Assembly: GCF_020283565.1 (NCBI RefSeq)
Contig: NC_060061.1
Location: 21,613,362-21,677,361, forward strand
Length of the DNA: 64,000 nucleotides
Origin: Trifolium pratense
Taxonomy: Eukaryota > Streptophyta > Magnoliopsida > Fabales > Fabaceae
Direction of reading: 5' to 3'
Under the pieces are notes generated by a model. It did not search any database, had not been told where the DNA came from, and was given only the letters and a program-made list of their open reading frames with translations. The translations under genes and the position numbers were made by a program. Below, piece by piece: positions 42,290-53,764 of the stretch. Position 1 is the stretch's first letter; every line of letters begins with the position of its first letter.

Positions 42290-45005
42290 TTAGAATTTAG
42301 TGTCATCGAGACAACATTTAAACCATCTCCAAATTTATATAGCCAATAGCATTGGACTTAAGTTCATAAATGCAACATTTAGCCATCTCCAAATTTATAC
42401 AACCAATAGTAATTGAACTTTAGGGTCATCGATGCAACATTTAAACATCACAAAATTTATATAAGCAATAGCAAATAAATACAATGTAGTGTCATCGAGA
42501 CAACATTTAAACCATCTCCGAATTTATTACAGATGGCAATTTGACCCATACCCAGAGGGTACCCACAAAAATTACCCACAACGGGTAGGGTAAAAACCTG
42601 CATTTTGGGTACGGGCACGGGTATGGGTAATTACCCGCAAAAATGAACGGATATGAGTGCGGGTACGGGTACCTTAGTGCCCACCCCGTCCCATACCCGC
42701 ATAATATATATTTATTTATTTTATTTATATTAATATATTATAATATATGTAAATCAATTTAAAACAATACAACTCTACTAAACTATTACATATTTTTCAA
42801 AAAAATATTTATTTATAAGATAATATAAAAATAATGTGAATATTTAACATAAATATGAACTTTAACATAAAGTTAGTAATAATTTTGTTTATAATTTTCA
42901 TTAGTCAATATTAAAATCTTTAATTTTTTTTAATTCTATTAAAATTATATGATATTTTATATAATTGATCAATTTATTTTTAGTAAAAATGCGGGTAACA
43001 GATATGGGTATGAGTACCTAGGTACCCATAGGGTATGGGGACGGGGGCAAAAGTTGCTACCCACGTGGGTATGGGGATGGGTACTATAGTACCCTACCCA
43101 TTGCCATCCCTAGAATTTATATAGTGATTAACAATTGGACATAAGGTCATAAAGACAAACATTTAACCATCTCTAAATTTATACAACCAATATTAATTGA
43201 ACTTCAGTGTTATCGAGGCAACATCATCTAACCATCTCAAAATTTATATAACCAATAGCAATTGGAATTTAGTGTCATCGATGCAACATTTAAACCATCA
43301 CCGAATTTATATAGCCAGTAGCATTGTATTTAAATTCATCAATGCAACATTTACCCATCTCCAAATTTATACAGGGTCATCAATGCAACATTTAAACACT
43401 TCAAAATTTATATAACCAATAGCAAATAAAATTTAGTGCCATCGAGACAACATTAAAATCATCTCCAAATTTATATAGTCATTAGCAATTGGACTTAAAA
43501 GGTCATCAAGGCAAATATTTAACCATCTCTAAATTTATACGGCAATTGTAATTGGACTTTAGTTTCATCGAGGCACGCAACATCATTTAACCATCTTAAA
43601 ATTTATATAACCAATATCTATTGGACTTAAGCGTCATTGAAGCATCATATAACCATCTTAGAATAATTTATATAGCCGTCAATAGAGATTAGACTTAAGG
43701 ATCCTCAAGGCATAATAAAATTAACTCAAAATGTCAATATTTAACCATCTCCAAAAATCAATTAGACTTAAGGGACATCGAAATATCATTTAAACTATCT
43801 TTGATTTATATTTATATAGCCAATAGAAATTGACTTAAGGGACATCGAAACAACATTTAAACTTTATATAACTGATAGCAATTAGAATTTAGTCTCATCG
43901 AGGAAGCATACCTTATCACTATAGCCCTCCTGGGATTCTTCATCCAATAATGCGGACTTCATTCTTTTTTGAAAGATTGAATGAAAATTCATCTTTCAAA
44001 ACATTGGTATCAAACAAACATAATCATCTCAAAATATCAATTGGACATAAGCTTCATCGAGACAACATTTAAACCATCTCCAAATTATATAGCCAATAGC
44101 ATAGAACTTAAGTTCACCGGTGCAACTTTTAACCATCTCCAAATTTATACAACCAATAGTAATTGCATTTTAGGGTCATCGATTAAGCATTTAACCATCT
44201 CAAAAATTATATGAGCAATAGCAATTAGAATTTAGTGTCATCCAGACAACATTTAAACCATCTCCGAATTTATCTATTCATTAACAATTGGACTTAATGT
44301 CATCAAGGCAAAATTTAACCATCTCTAAATTTATACAACCACTATTAATTAGACTTTAGTGTTATCGAAGCAACATCATTTAACCATCTCAAAATTTATA
44401 TAGCCAATACCAATTGGACTTAAGCGTCATTCAGGCAACATATAACTATCTCATCCTAATTTATATAGCCGCCAAAAGAGACTTAAGGATCCTCAAGGCA
44501 TCATATAACCATCTTAAAATATCAATTGGATATAAGGGTCATTGAGGCAACATTTAAACCATCTCCAAATTTACATAGCCAGTAGCATTGGACTTAAGTT
44601 CATCAATGCAACATTTAATCATCTCCAAATATGCATAGCCAATAATATTGAACTTAAGTTCATCAATGCAACATTTGTACAACCAATAGTAATTGGACTT
44701 TAGGGTCATCGATGCAACATTTCACCATCTCAAAATTTATATAACTAATAGAAATTAGAATTTAGTATCATCGAGGCAACATTTAACCATCTCGAAATTT
44801 GTACACCCAATAGTAATTGAACTTACGGTCATCAAGCCAACATTTAGCCATCTCTAAATTTATACAACCAATATTAAGTGGACTTTAGTGACATCGAAGG
44901 CAACATCATTTAACCATCTCAAAAGTTATATAGCCAATACCAATTGGACTTAAGCGTCATTCAGACATCATATAACCATCTTAAAATATCAATTAGATTT
45001 AAGGG
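42290..45005. repeat. Diverged satellite array, roughly 62-bp monomers
   Basis: Units resemble CAACATTTAACCATCTCC, then AAATTTATATAGCCAATAG, then CAATTGGACTTTAGTGTCAT and CGAGG. Successive CAACATTTA words fall at 42312, 42373, 42435 and 42501. Monomers differ by many substitutions and small indels, so the array is old. The core CCAATAGCAATTGG is a small palindrome. It is interrupted by a hAT MITE and a hairpin-bearing strip at 43905-44000, and resumes past the big LTR element. Confidence 0.88.
42528..43112. mobile_element. hAT-type MITE inserted in the satellite
   Basis: A perfect 8-bp duplication GAATTTAT (42520-42527 and 43113-43120) lies within a monomer. The ends are TACAGATGGCAAT and ATTGCCATCCCTA; the arms are full of GGGTACC / GGGTATGGG words. 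It is related to 35280-35849. Confidence 0.87.
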
Positions 45006-47553
45006 TGTCATACCCTAATTTTGTCCTACCCACTTCACATGCACACTCTCCATCTCATTTTTATTTTATCTTCATTATTCCCACATTCCCTTATTTTATT
45101 AAAACATAAAAAAAAAAAAAAAAAAAGTGTTTTTATAAAAATAAATAAAAACAACACAACAACAGCAGCAAAAGCTGTGTTGCTGCGTCCATCCCCCACC
45201 CCTTGTTGTTTATTTTTTATCTTATATTATTATTATTATAAAAAAAAAAAACAAAAAAAAATGAAACAAGAAGGACAGAACACTGTAGCTGACAGCACAG
45301 TGCATATTCCCTTTCCTCCATGAACAGTGCTACGCCTCCTCCCTACCCTGCTGCTAGCTTCACTCTCTTCTTCAACTTTTCACCAAAACCATGCTGAAAC
45401 TTCACCAAATTCACAAGCAAGCATGAAGGACCAATCACTTCATTTCTTCTTTTATCTTTGCAAAACCAATTTTTTGGCCAAAGCACACTTTAATCAATAC
45501 TCAAGTTTATCCAATGGTCATGAAGATTGATCAATTGGTCCTATAAATTGAGAAGAAGAAATCAGAACACAGGGGGAGGACGATTTTTGAGAGAAGAACA
45601 GAGAAGGAAAAAACCAAAAAAAACTCATCTTTTCATCACTTTTCCAAAAGTTCGAAATCCATTAAAACCACCTCCAACCTTCAGTTTTCTTCACCCAAAT
45701 CACTCCAAACACCTCCCTAAGCTTGAAACCACAAGAAAAACGAAGAAAAACCATCAACAAAAGCTTACACAAGGTTCAAAAATAGCAAAGAAAAGAGTAG
45801 GTGTTAACCCACCTAAGCAAGCTTCAAAACAAGTAGGTTTCTAAACGTTTTCTACTCATAAGTACCTACTGAAGCTTTTCCAACCTTTAATTTTGTCTAA
45901 ATCGTACAAATGTAGATTTTCAAATTTTTTGGGTTTTAAAGTTTCGAACTTTTTTTGAGATAAAAACACCTTTTAAAAAATCTAAGTTTATATTCATGAT
46001 CTACGCATGATTTCGAGCGAAATGGTATATAAACTTTTGATTTTTGGTCAAGAATTGATGATGTTGTGTTTGGCCGTGAGCTTCACTTGAAGCTTTCATG
46101 GCTTCTTGTTGATTCTTCAACGTGAAGAAGGTGAAGGAGGTTGAAGACGATGACGTGTCCGCGCTTCATTGGCTCCCTCCCAAGTTTAAAACATGTCTGT
46201 TGGATCTGGTGAAAGGTTGAGATCTGTTTGATTATTTTAAAATCTAAGCCATCTGATGAATCAGAAAGCCCAGATCTGTGAAGCCTATCCCGCACCCTGA
46301 TCCTGATGACACGCTGAATCATTTTTGTTCTGCTTGTTTTTTTGGACGAACTGGGCTGGGCTTGGTGTTGCAGCTTTGCTATTGCCTCACCGCCAGACCC
46401 CAATTTACACCCCCAGCGGCGGTTTATTTATTTTTTAGTGCTTATTCATATAAGTGCTTATTCAAATAAGAGCTTGTTGTCTATACTTTGTTAGCTTGAT
46501 TTGTTTCTTCTTCGTCTTGCTTAAATTTATTCAATACTTAATCACTAAATAGAATGAAAAAGGAATGGACTGACGTATGACTTTCTCTACCCGAATGGTT
46601 TCGAGGCCCTGACGTATGACTCGTGTCTCGGACCATTCTCATTCTCAAACCTTAAAACACGTAAAAAACATCTCTTAATCTTTTCTTTTGATTTCGTTAA
46701 ATCAAACTAAAACGACTTAAGATTAAAAGGATGAAAAAGGAAGGGACTGACGTATGACTTTCTCTACCCGGATGGTTTCGAGACCCTGACGTATGACTCG
46801 TGTCTCGGATCATCCTCATTCTCAAACATTTTCACAAAAACTCCTAAAATCAACTCAACACATTCAAACCTTTTTCACTACCCACACGCGCGCAGTAAAA
46901 GTAAAACCCTTTTCACAAAACGGGTGACGTTTTTGTCCTTTCTCCGTAACACAAACAACGCTTAAGCCTCCGCCGTGCGAGCATACAAGCAGCGTTTAAA
47001 TACGAGAATGCGACATTCTTCGTAATACAAACCACGCTTAAGCCTCCGAAGTGCGAGCATACAAGCAGCGTTTAAATACGAGGATGCGACTTAGACGTCA
47101 TGCGTCTAAAAGCAACCAACCCACAAACATTTTTTACCATGAACTACGAAACCCTGATTTTCCCATTGCACCTGGGAATACGTAGGAGCAGGATTCAACA
47201 TCTTGTCGGGCACAATAATAAAAAACAAAACCTTTTTCCCCGCATATATAATAACATAAATAATAATAAAAACAAACTTTTTCTATTGATGAAGCAAGAA
47301 ACGAGTAATCAAGCAAACATTAAAAAACACGTTAAAGCAAACAAACATTTCCCTCTAAAAGGTTCCCGTTGAGTACAACGGATGTGAGGGGTGCTAATAC
47401 CTTCCCCTCGCATAACCAACTCCCGAACCCATTTCTCACTCCTCAAGGTTTTCTCGATATTTTCCTTTCCCTTCTCTGGGATAAATAAAATTCGGTGGCG
47501 ACTCTGTTTCTTTTCGAGTGTTCACACTCGAGGATATTTTTCGCGCCGCGACA
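45006..47553 (+). repeat. 5' LTR of the Ogre/Tat-like element
   Basis: It begins TGTCATACCC and ends GCGCCGCGACA. It includes two tandem duplications: one of about 178 bp (46555-46840) containing CTGACGTATGAC words, and one of about 77 bp (46950-47093, AACGCTTAAGCCTCCG). It also has a primer-site-like GGTGGCGACTCTG near its end (about 47493). Short frames such as 45327-45530 repeat in the other LTR and are not genes. Confidence 0.9.
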
Positions 47554-47555
47554 GC

Positions 47556-47573
47556 TGGCGACTCTGCTGGGGA
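47556..47573 (+). other. Primer binding site of the Ogre/Tat-like element
   Basis: TGGCGACTCTGCTGGGGA lies two bases after the LTR. This sequence is characteristic of Ogre/Tat elements, which are reported to use tRNA-Arg; I did not verify the pairing. Confidence 0.65.
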
Positions 47574-48541
47574 ATAAAACCTTTTGAGAGTTAAGCCTAA
47601 TTTAGGGGGTTTTCGCTTGTTTGCTTTAATGTATGTTATTTACATTTTTGCTTTATTGCTTTTAATATTATATTGCATATTTGCTTGGATATTATCTGCT
47701 ATATCTGTCTCTTCTGCTTCATCTCCTTTCTTTTTCCTTTTGCCCACTTGGGCCGGTTATTTGGTTACTGAGTGAAAAGTCCTATACCCGGACTTGAGGA
47801 AAACTTAAGACACATCGGGGGTTGATTGCTAGCTCGCCTGACGTATGACTCGAGGGTTGGCATGATACTCCCACTTGGGGTAGATTCGTCTTAGGGATAT
47901 CGGTTCGCCTGACGTATGACTCGAGGACCGAAACGTTCCCTGGATGGATCTGTGACCTTGGGGACCTTTTTAAAAACCTATGACCTTGAACCTCTGTTTA
48001 AGAACCGAGTCGATGGTTGCGTTATGTTGACCTTCCCGGTTGATGTACCAACTTCACCTAGAGGAGGTTTATCTTTAGTAGATGTTTGTTATGAGCCGTT
48101 GCAACACGAACATCATCTCCTAAAGATTTACCTATGAATTTAGGAACGGTGTCAAACCTAGAACAAACATGTGAGAATGGGATGGGTTGCAGGTAACTCT
48201 GAGCCGTTGGCCTTCAAAATTTACACCTAATCTGTTACGGTTCGCTTGATCTGCTGCATGGAATACTACTTGCATTCGTAACAATAATCATGCATGTGCA
48301 TTTTTGTTTTCAAGGAACTAAACAAACACTAGTTACATAAGCATAAAGTTTTTTCAATCATGGGAAGTAAAAGTTTGAATTTTTCTTATATCCCGGAACG
48401 CTTATGATAACAATGTGTCTACGGTTCACTTAAACCAAAATGACTAAAAAAAGGAATTAAAAATTTCGCATGCATTTTCATTCATAAATTGCATCTCATT
48501 CCATTCGTTCATATAACCAGTCATATTCCCGACGCCGGTAT

Positions 48542-49936
48542 TTGACAAGAAACGTCTCAAGACTAGTCATGGAGAATTGGCAAGACCAGCACGATGCTTT
48601 GAAGGGCGAGGTGGCACAATTGACTGAAAAATTGGACAAGGCTCTTGAGTTGTTGATTAATCTGAACAAACTAGCGCAGCCAATTGTGGTTGAAACCGCG
48701 GTTCTCGCACCCCAAGGAGGAACTTCAGCAGTAAACACGGTTTGGCCAACTTTTGGTTTTCCCGTTGGGTATACTCCACAGAATCGGGTTGAAGTTCAAC
48801 AGTCTCCTCAGAATACCCAGACTAGAGTCCCTCTGGTCCAACAAGGTTTTGTTTCACAACAAGAGAATCTGGATGATCCCATAAATGCTTATCAGAGTCT
48901 AGGGTTATTTGATGATGTGCCAAAGGTTAATTCTAATGTTCCTCAGCTAGAGGAAGCTCGACAGAAATTCAAGGCTATTGAAGACCGTCTAAGCATGATG
49001 GAAGGAGCTGATCCCTTAGACCTTGCCAATATGTGCCTAGTTCCAGACTTGGTGCTCCCGCTAAAATTTAAGGTCCCTGACTTCGAGAAGTATAAAGGCC
49101 TCAGCTGTCCAAAGAATCATTTGATTATGTATAGTCGGAAGATGGCCTCCTTTGCTAAAGATGACAAACTCATGATGCATTGCTTCCAAGATAGCCTCAC
49201 TGGGGCATCACTCAACTGGTACATGCAACTGGAGGGGAACCGAATCCAATCATGGAGAGATTTGGCAAATGCTTTCATTAAGCAGTACCAATATAACATT
49301 GACATGGCTCCAGATCGTACTCAGTTACAAAACATGTCTCAAAAGGAGGGTGAGTCATTCAGGGTCTATGCTCAATGTTGGAGAGAGTTGGCTGCACAAG
49401 TATGTCCTCCACTCTTAGAAGCCGAACTAGTGGACATATTCACTAACACTCTGCAAGGGGCGTATTTTGAAAAGATGGTTGGCAGTGTTTCAACTGGTTT
49501 TTCTGATATGGTGAAGATAGGTGAGAGGATTGAAATGGGGATCAAGAGTGGTAAGATTCAAGCTACTGTGGGCAATCAATGTACCTCAAAAGAGCCTGCA
49601 AACAGTTTCACCAAAATGAAGGAGGAGGAAACTAATGCTGCCACTCCCAAAAGAAAGGTCTTTGATCTGATTCCTATGTCATATAGTCAGCTTCTTCCAT
49701 ATCTAGTGCATAATGGAATGGTAACTCCTAGGGCTCTAAAACCCATGACACCACCGTTCCCGGCTTGGTATGATGATAAAGCTAGTTGTGAGTTTCATAT
49801 GGGTGTTGAAGGTCATTCCATTGATAACTGCATAGCATTCAAACATCTAGTACAAGAGCTCATCGACGGGAAGGTCTTGACTTTCAGGGATGGCAAGCCA
49901 AATGTGAAAGATAGTCCGCTGCTAGAGGCCGTCTAA
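48542..49936 (+). CDS. Gag protein of the Ogre/Tat-like element (464 aa)
   Basis: The frame starts at ATG 48542; a second Met at codon 10 (48569) begins the coiled coil MENWQDQHDALKGEVAQL and may be the true start. A Gln/Pro-rich linker follows, then the Retrotrans_gag capsid region: VPDFEKYKGLSCPKNHL, SLTGASLNWYMQLE and SWRDLANAFIKQYQYN. Near the C-terminus is a modified knuckle, CEFHMGVEGHSIDNC, with the HxGxxGHS pattern of Ogre gags. The frame ends in LLEAV just where a pol region would normally begin. It appears intact as a structural protein, which would let the element use enzymes supplied by an autonomous relative. Confidence 0.88.
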   Translation: MTRNVSRLVMENWQDQHDALKGEVAQLTEKLDKALELLINLNKLAQPIVVETAVLAPQGGTSAVNTVWPTFGFPVGYTPQNRVEVQQSPQNTQTRVPLVQQGFVSQQENLDDPINAYQSLGLFDDVPKVNSNVPQLEEARQKFKAIEDRLSMMEGADPLDLANMCLVPDLVLPLKFKVPDFEKYKGLSCPKNHLIMYSRKMASFAKDDKLMMHCFQDSLTGASLNWYMQLEGNRIQSWRDLANAFIKQYQYNIDMAPDRTQLQNMSQKEGESFRVYAQCWRELAAQVCPPLLEAELVDIFTNTLQGAYFEKMVGSVSTGFSDMVKIGERIEMGIKSGKIQATVGNQCTSKEPANSFTKMKEEETNAATPKRKVFDLIPMSYSQLLPYLVHNGMVTPRALKPMTPPFPAWYDDKASCEFHMGVEGHSIDNCIAFKHLVQELIDGKVLTFRDGKPNVKDSPLLEAV

Positions 49937-51940
49937 AAGTTTAAAGGTTGCCAACCGGTCAAAAGGGAATCAAGCTCAAGGATTGATTATCATTAGACTG
50001 TTTTCATTTTTGTAATTTTCCTATTTGCAAGAGTTTGATTTGTGTTTAAACTTGTTTATTCGCAATAGTAATCATAATGGAATAATAATGCATGTTTTGA
50101 ATTAATCTTTTCATGTCCATTCACTTTTCTCTTCTTCTCCACAAAAGCAAAATATATATATTTCACTCATTTCATTTCTTTCATTATCAAATCCGTTTGA
50201 ATAAAGATTGGAGGGAGAATGATGAAAAACGAAATAACCAAAATTGCTACAGTATGCTTTCGGATAAAACTTTGTTGATGATGTAAGGTATTGTTTCAAA
50301 TCCCCAAACACCGGAGAAATAAGGAAGATAATCCGTAGTCACCCATGTTGAGCCTAGAAGTTGGTGTTTCTTTCTATACGAAAAAACCCGCAATTTTAAC
50401 CCGGGGCAGGGTAGTGTTCAGTTAATTCGACCATGCGTTCGAGTTTCAAGAGAAAAACATCTCATTCGAGGATCAATCACATTTTCTTCCTTGAACACAT
50501 CACATGACGTCAAGGAAATAAAAGAGAGTCAAAAAGAGAATTTGTTTTCCTCAACCATTGTCGAGGCAGTCACAATATCCAAATAAAAAGAAAAAGAAAA
50601 GAAAGCCCGCTAAGTCAAAACTCAAAAGGACTTAGGCAAAAATTAGGGATTATAAACAAAAAAAAGAACTGAAAGAGAGCATCACCAATGAAAACAAAAT
50701 CATGTGACCGAAAAAAAAGTAAGTGACTGCCAAGTCAAAAAGCATCATTGACCTCTGAGCCATCATATCCTCACCATCGCGTTTCCAAAATCTCTTGGAA
50801 CTTGAGTGCATGAGTTAAGTTAATTGATCGTATGACCGAAGACCATCATGGAGAATGGGTTGGGTTAAAATTAAATTTTGAGCCTTATATCCTTTTATTC
50901 AAAAACCGTGAACCAGGCCACGTTAAAACCCTCAAAAGACCTAATTGAAGTAAGGTTTATTTTGAAAGCATGCGGTAGCAAGGTTGCGTTAACCTGACTC
51001 CGAAGATCTTTTGTTAATCATCAGTGTTGATATCATACTCTCACACCCTCTTTCACAACATTCATCCACTATACATCAATTTCATCTCAATATTGATTTC
51101 CAAACTAGCATACACATTGCATTAGAATTACTATTTTGAATAAACAGGTTTATCTGCAAATCAGCACTTAACAATAAGGAAGTTTCAGCTATGAACGGTC
51201 ACCAAGTGATCAGCAAGAAGTTCGGTCCAATCTGGGGCAACTATCTCGGGACTTCATTTAACCAAGAGGCATGTTCCCTAGGAAGGCTATTCAATGTGGG
51301 GAAAGTGACCCAAGATCACATCATGGCAAGCTGCATCAAAACCCAGGTGTTCAAAACCTAACGAACTAGTTCAAGATGTTCCTAATTAGGGGCAAACCAC
51401 CTTGGGATCCTGACAATCAAGAGTGAACCCTTGTGACTAGGGGCACCTGAAGATCTCGTTGGTCCGGCCAAACATTTCAAGAATGGGGCAATCAGAGTTG
51501 CACCTCCAAAATGCCAGTTTGATCAAAGAACATACCTCCTAGAAAAGGGGCACCAATATCAGTGAGTTAGCTAATCACTTCAAAGACGCAATTGACTGGG
51601 GCAAGACAGGTTACACAGGGGCAACTCCTCCTCATACCTTCAAGGCGGCCAAACCAAATCTAGCATACATCTGCAACTGTTGAGTCCGGAATAGGCGTCG
51701 GGATTATGTTGACACAACATCAGGCCACCTTTCCACAAAAAGCCTTGTTACAAAAAGCATTCACCGGTTCTAAACTAATCCTCACCCACTGCAGGGGCAT
51801 TCATAGTAATATGCAAATCATCGCATTAATCATCTTCATGCATTAATCATGTCATTTCATTCTAGCAAATCGACATCACACGTTAATCATGTCATTTCAT
51901 TCATCTGGTATGCCCCATACCACAAACTCAATAACCTCGA
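49937..51940 (+). other. Internal non-coding region after gag (pol missing)
   Basis: No protease, RT, RNase H or integrase motif was seen in any frame. A long open frame is absent. Words such as AACCCGGGGCAGGGTAG suggest the 3' untranslated region of an autonomous relative, joined to gag by deletion of pol. Confidence 0.6.
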
Positions 51941-51944
51941 GACT

Positions 51945-52240
51945 AGACAGCAAATCAAATATCCTCAACAAAAGTCCAATCGTTATTGGCACCCTAAAAA
52001 TCCAATTGTTATTGGTACCCACAAAAGTCCAATCGTTATTGGCATCCACAAAAAATCCAATTGTTATTGGTACACAACCAAAATCCAATTGTTATTGGTA
52101 TCTACTCAAAAGTCCAATCGTCATTGGCACCAACTCAAAATCCAATCGTTATTGGTACCCAGCAAAAAGTCCAATTGTTATTGGCGCACCTCAAAAATCC
52201 AATTGTTATTGGTACCCTCAAAAGTCCAATCGTTATTGGC
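51945..52240. repeat. Tandem repeat of CCAAT-N4-ATTGG units
   Basis: About ten units of roughly 27 bp, of the form AAAAGTCCAATCGTTATTGG then CACC. Every unit contains CCAAT(C/T)GTTATTGG, a 5-bp inverted pair around four bases. Frames in three phases stay open across it, which is a repeat effect. Confidence 0.9.
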
Positions 52241-52500
52241 ACACACTCAAAGCCCAACCTCGCTTGGCACCACCCACAGCCTAATCACCATTGGCACTTG
52301 TTTTAAGCCCAATTGTCATTAGCATTCACTTTGCAGCCTAATCACCATTGGCATCTGTTTAAGCCCAATTGTCATTAGCACCCACTTTGCAGCCTAATCA
52401 CCATTGGCACCTGTTTAAGCCCAATTGTCATTAGCATCCACTTTGCAGCCTAATCACCATTGGTCACATTTAAGCCCAATTGTCATTAGCACCCGTTCAT
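52241..52500. repeat. Second tandem family, about 56-bp units
   Basis: Units AGCCTAATCACCATTGGCAC then CTGTTTAAGCCCAATTGTCA then TTAGCACCCACTTTGC, about four and a half copies. They look like pairs of derived CCAAT units from the array just before. Confidence 0.85.
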
Positions 52501-52974
52501 AAAAAATCAATTTCTACTCGTCCCAACGATCATCACATGCACTAGTCATGCATTCCACTTCATGCATTTCATTACATGCACCAACAATGTGCCCAACAAA
52601 CAAAGACATATCATGCATATCATGAATCAACAAATTCATTTGCATTAGCTTTGCATCTTTAGGCATTAAGACATGCATAAACAATCATTGCATCATCCAA
52701 GATATTCATGCAGCAGATTCAAAGGTTTCTCTCCACAGAGTATAACCTTCAGCCTTCAATCTCGAGCAAGGTAGAGTCACCTTTTCCCCAACAAGTCTGA
52801 ATTGAAAGATGTCTAGCTTTCTCCCCAGCGAGTCTCTTGAAGAATCCTTAGATAGGATAGCTTGAAAGTACATCCCCAGCAGAATCTCCTTGAAGAGCAT
52901 CACCTCATCAGTAAGGATCAACCTTCAGCAAAAGTGGCTGAACAAGATTATCTTATCCCCGGTGGGATCTCAAG

Positions 52975-53130
52975 ATCACCTTACTTGCAAAGCTCTCAAA
53001 GCAGAGTCTCCAATTGCAAAGCTCTCAAAGCGGAGTATCCAGTATTTCAAAAGCTCTCAAAGCGGAGTATCCAGTATTTCAAAAGCTTTCAAAGCAAAGT
53101 GGAGAACAAGTGTTAGATTTCAAAACTTAC
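52975..53130. repeat. Tandem family based on CAAAGCTCTCAAAGCGGAG
   Basis: Four or five units of about 40 bp: AAAGCTCTCAAAGCGGAGTA then TCCAGTATTTC, with a decayed first and last unit. Confidence 0.8.
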
Positions 53131-53149
53131 AAAGTGAAGTGGCGAACAA

Positions 53150-53590
53150 ATTCAAAAGTTGGTTGACCTTCAGTGTGGGCGGCTGAATAAGATCAGAAGT
53201 GGATCGACCTTCAGTGTGGGCGGCTGAATAAGATCAACAGAAGATGGACCTTCAGTGTGGGCGGCTGGATAAAATCACTTTCAAAGATTGACCTTCAGCG
53301 TGGGCGGCTGAATAAGATCAAACCAAGGATTGACCTTCAGTGTGGGCGGCTGAATAAGATCAGAAGTGGATCGACCTTCAGTGTGGGCGGCTGAATAAGA
53401 TCAAAAGTGGATTGACCTTCAGTGTGGGCGGCTGGATAAAATCACTTTCAAAGATTGACCTTCAGCGTGGGCGGCTGAATAAGATCAAACCAAGGATTGA
53501 CCTTCAGTGTGGGCGGCTGAATAAGATCGAATCACGGATCAAGGGATTGACCTTCAGTGTGGGCGGCTGATTAAAATCAGAATCTTCTCT
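53150..53590. repeat. Tandem family with GACCTTCAGTGTGGGCGGCTG
   Basis: Ten units of about 41 bp, CCTTCAGTGTGGGCGGCTGA then ATAAGATCA plus a variable spacer. Units 3-4 and 7-8 are near identical pairs (ACTTTCAAAGA then AACCAAGGA spacers), showing a higher-order repeat of about four units. Confidence 0.9.
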
Positions 53591-53764
53591 ACCTTAAGTA
53601 TCCGACTTTTCCAGGGAAGTGGATCTCATTCTTTATCATCATCAAATTCATTTTTCTCCATGGAGCAAAATTAGGGCATTTGTATTTAATTACCTTGCAC
53701 CACAAGAATATGAAGACAAATGTCATACATATTCATGAGTCCAAGATAATTAAATAGGGGCAGC

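Noticed and set aside
45327..45844. Two open frames in the 5' LTR, repeated at 54082-54599
   Set aside because: Both are inside LTRs and have no known domain; LTR duplication explains their conservation.
47100..47372. 90-codon frame repeated at 55858-56130
   Set aside because: LTR sequence again, with low-complexity Asn/Lys content and no family.
51849..52322. 157-codon frame, with two other long frames in other phases
   Set aside because: Open in three phases at once because the repeat lacks stops; no protein family. Spaced repeats here were also considered as CRISPR-like and rejected: no spacers, no cas genes, eukaryotic context.
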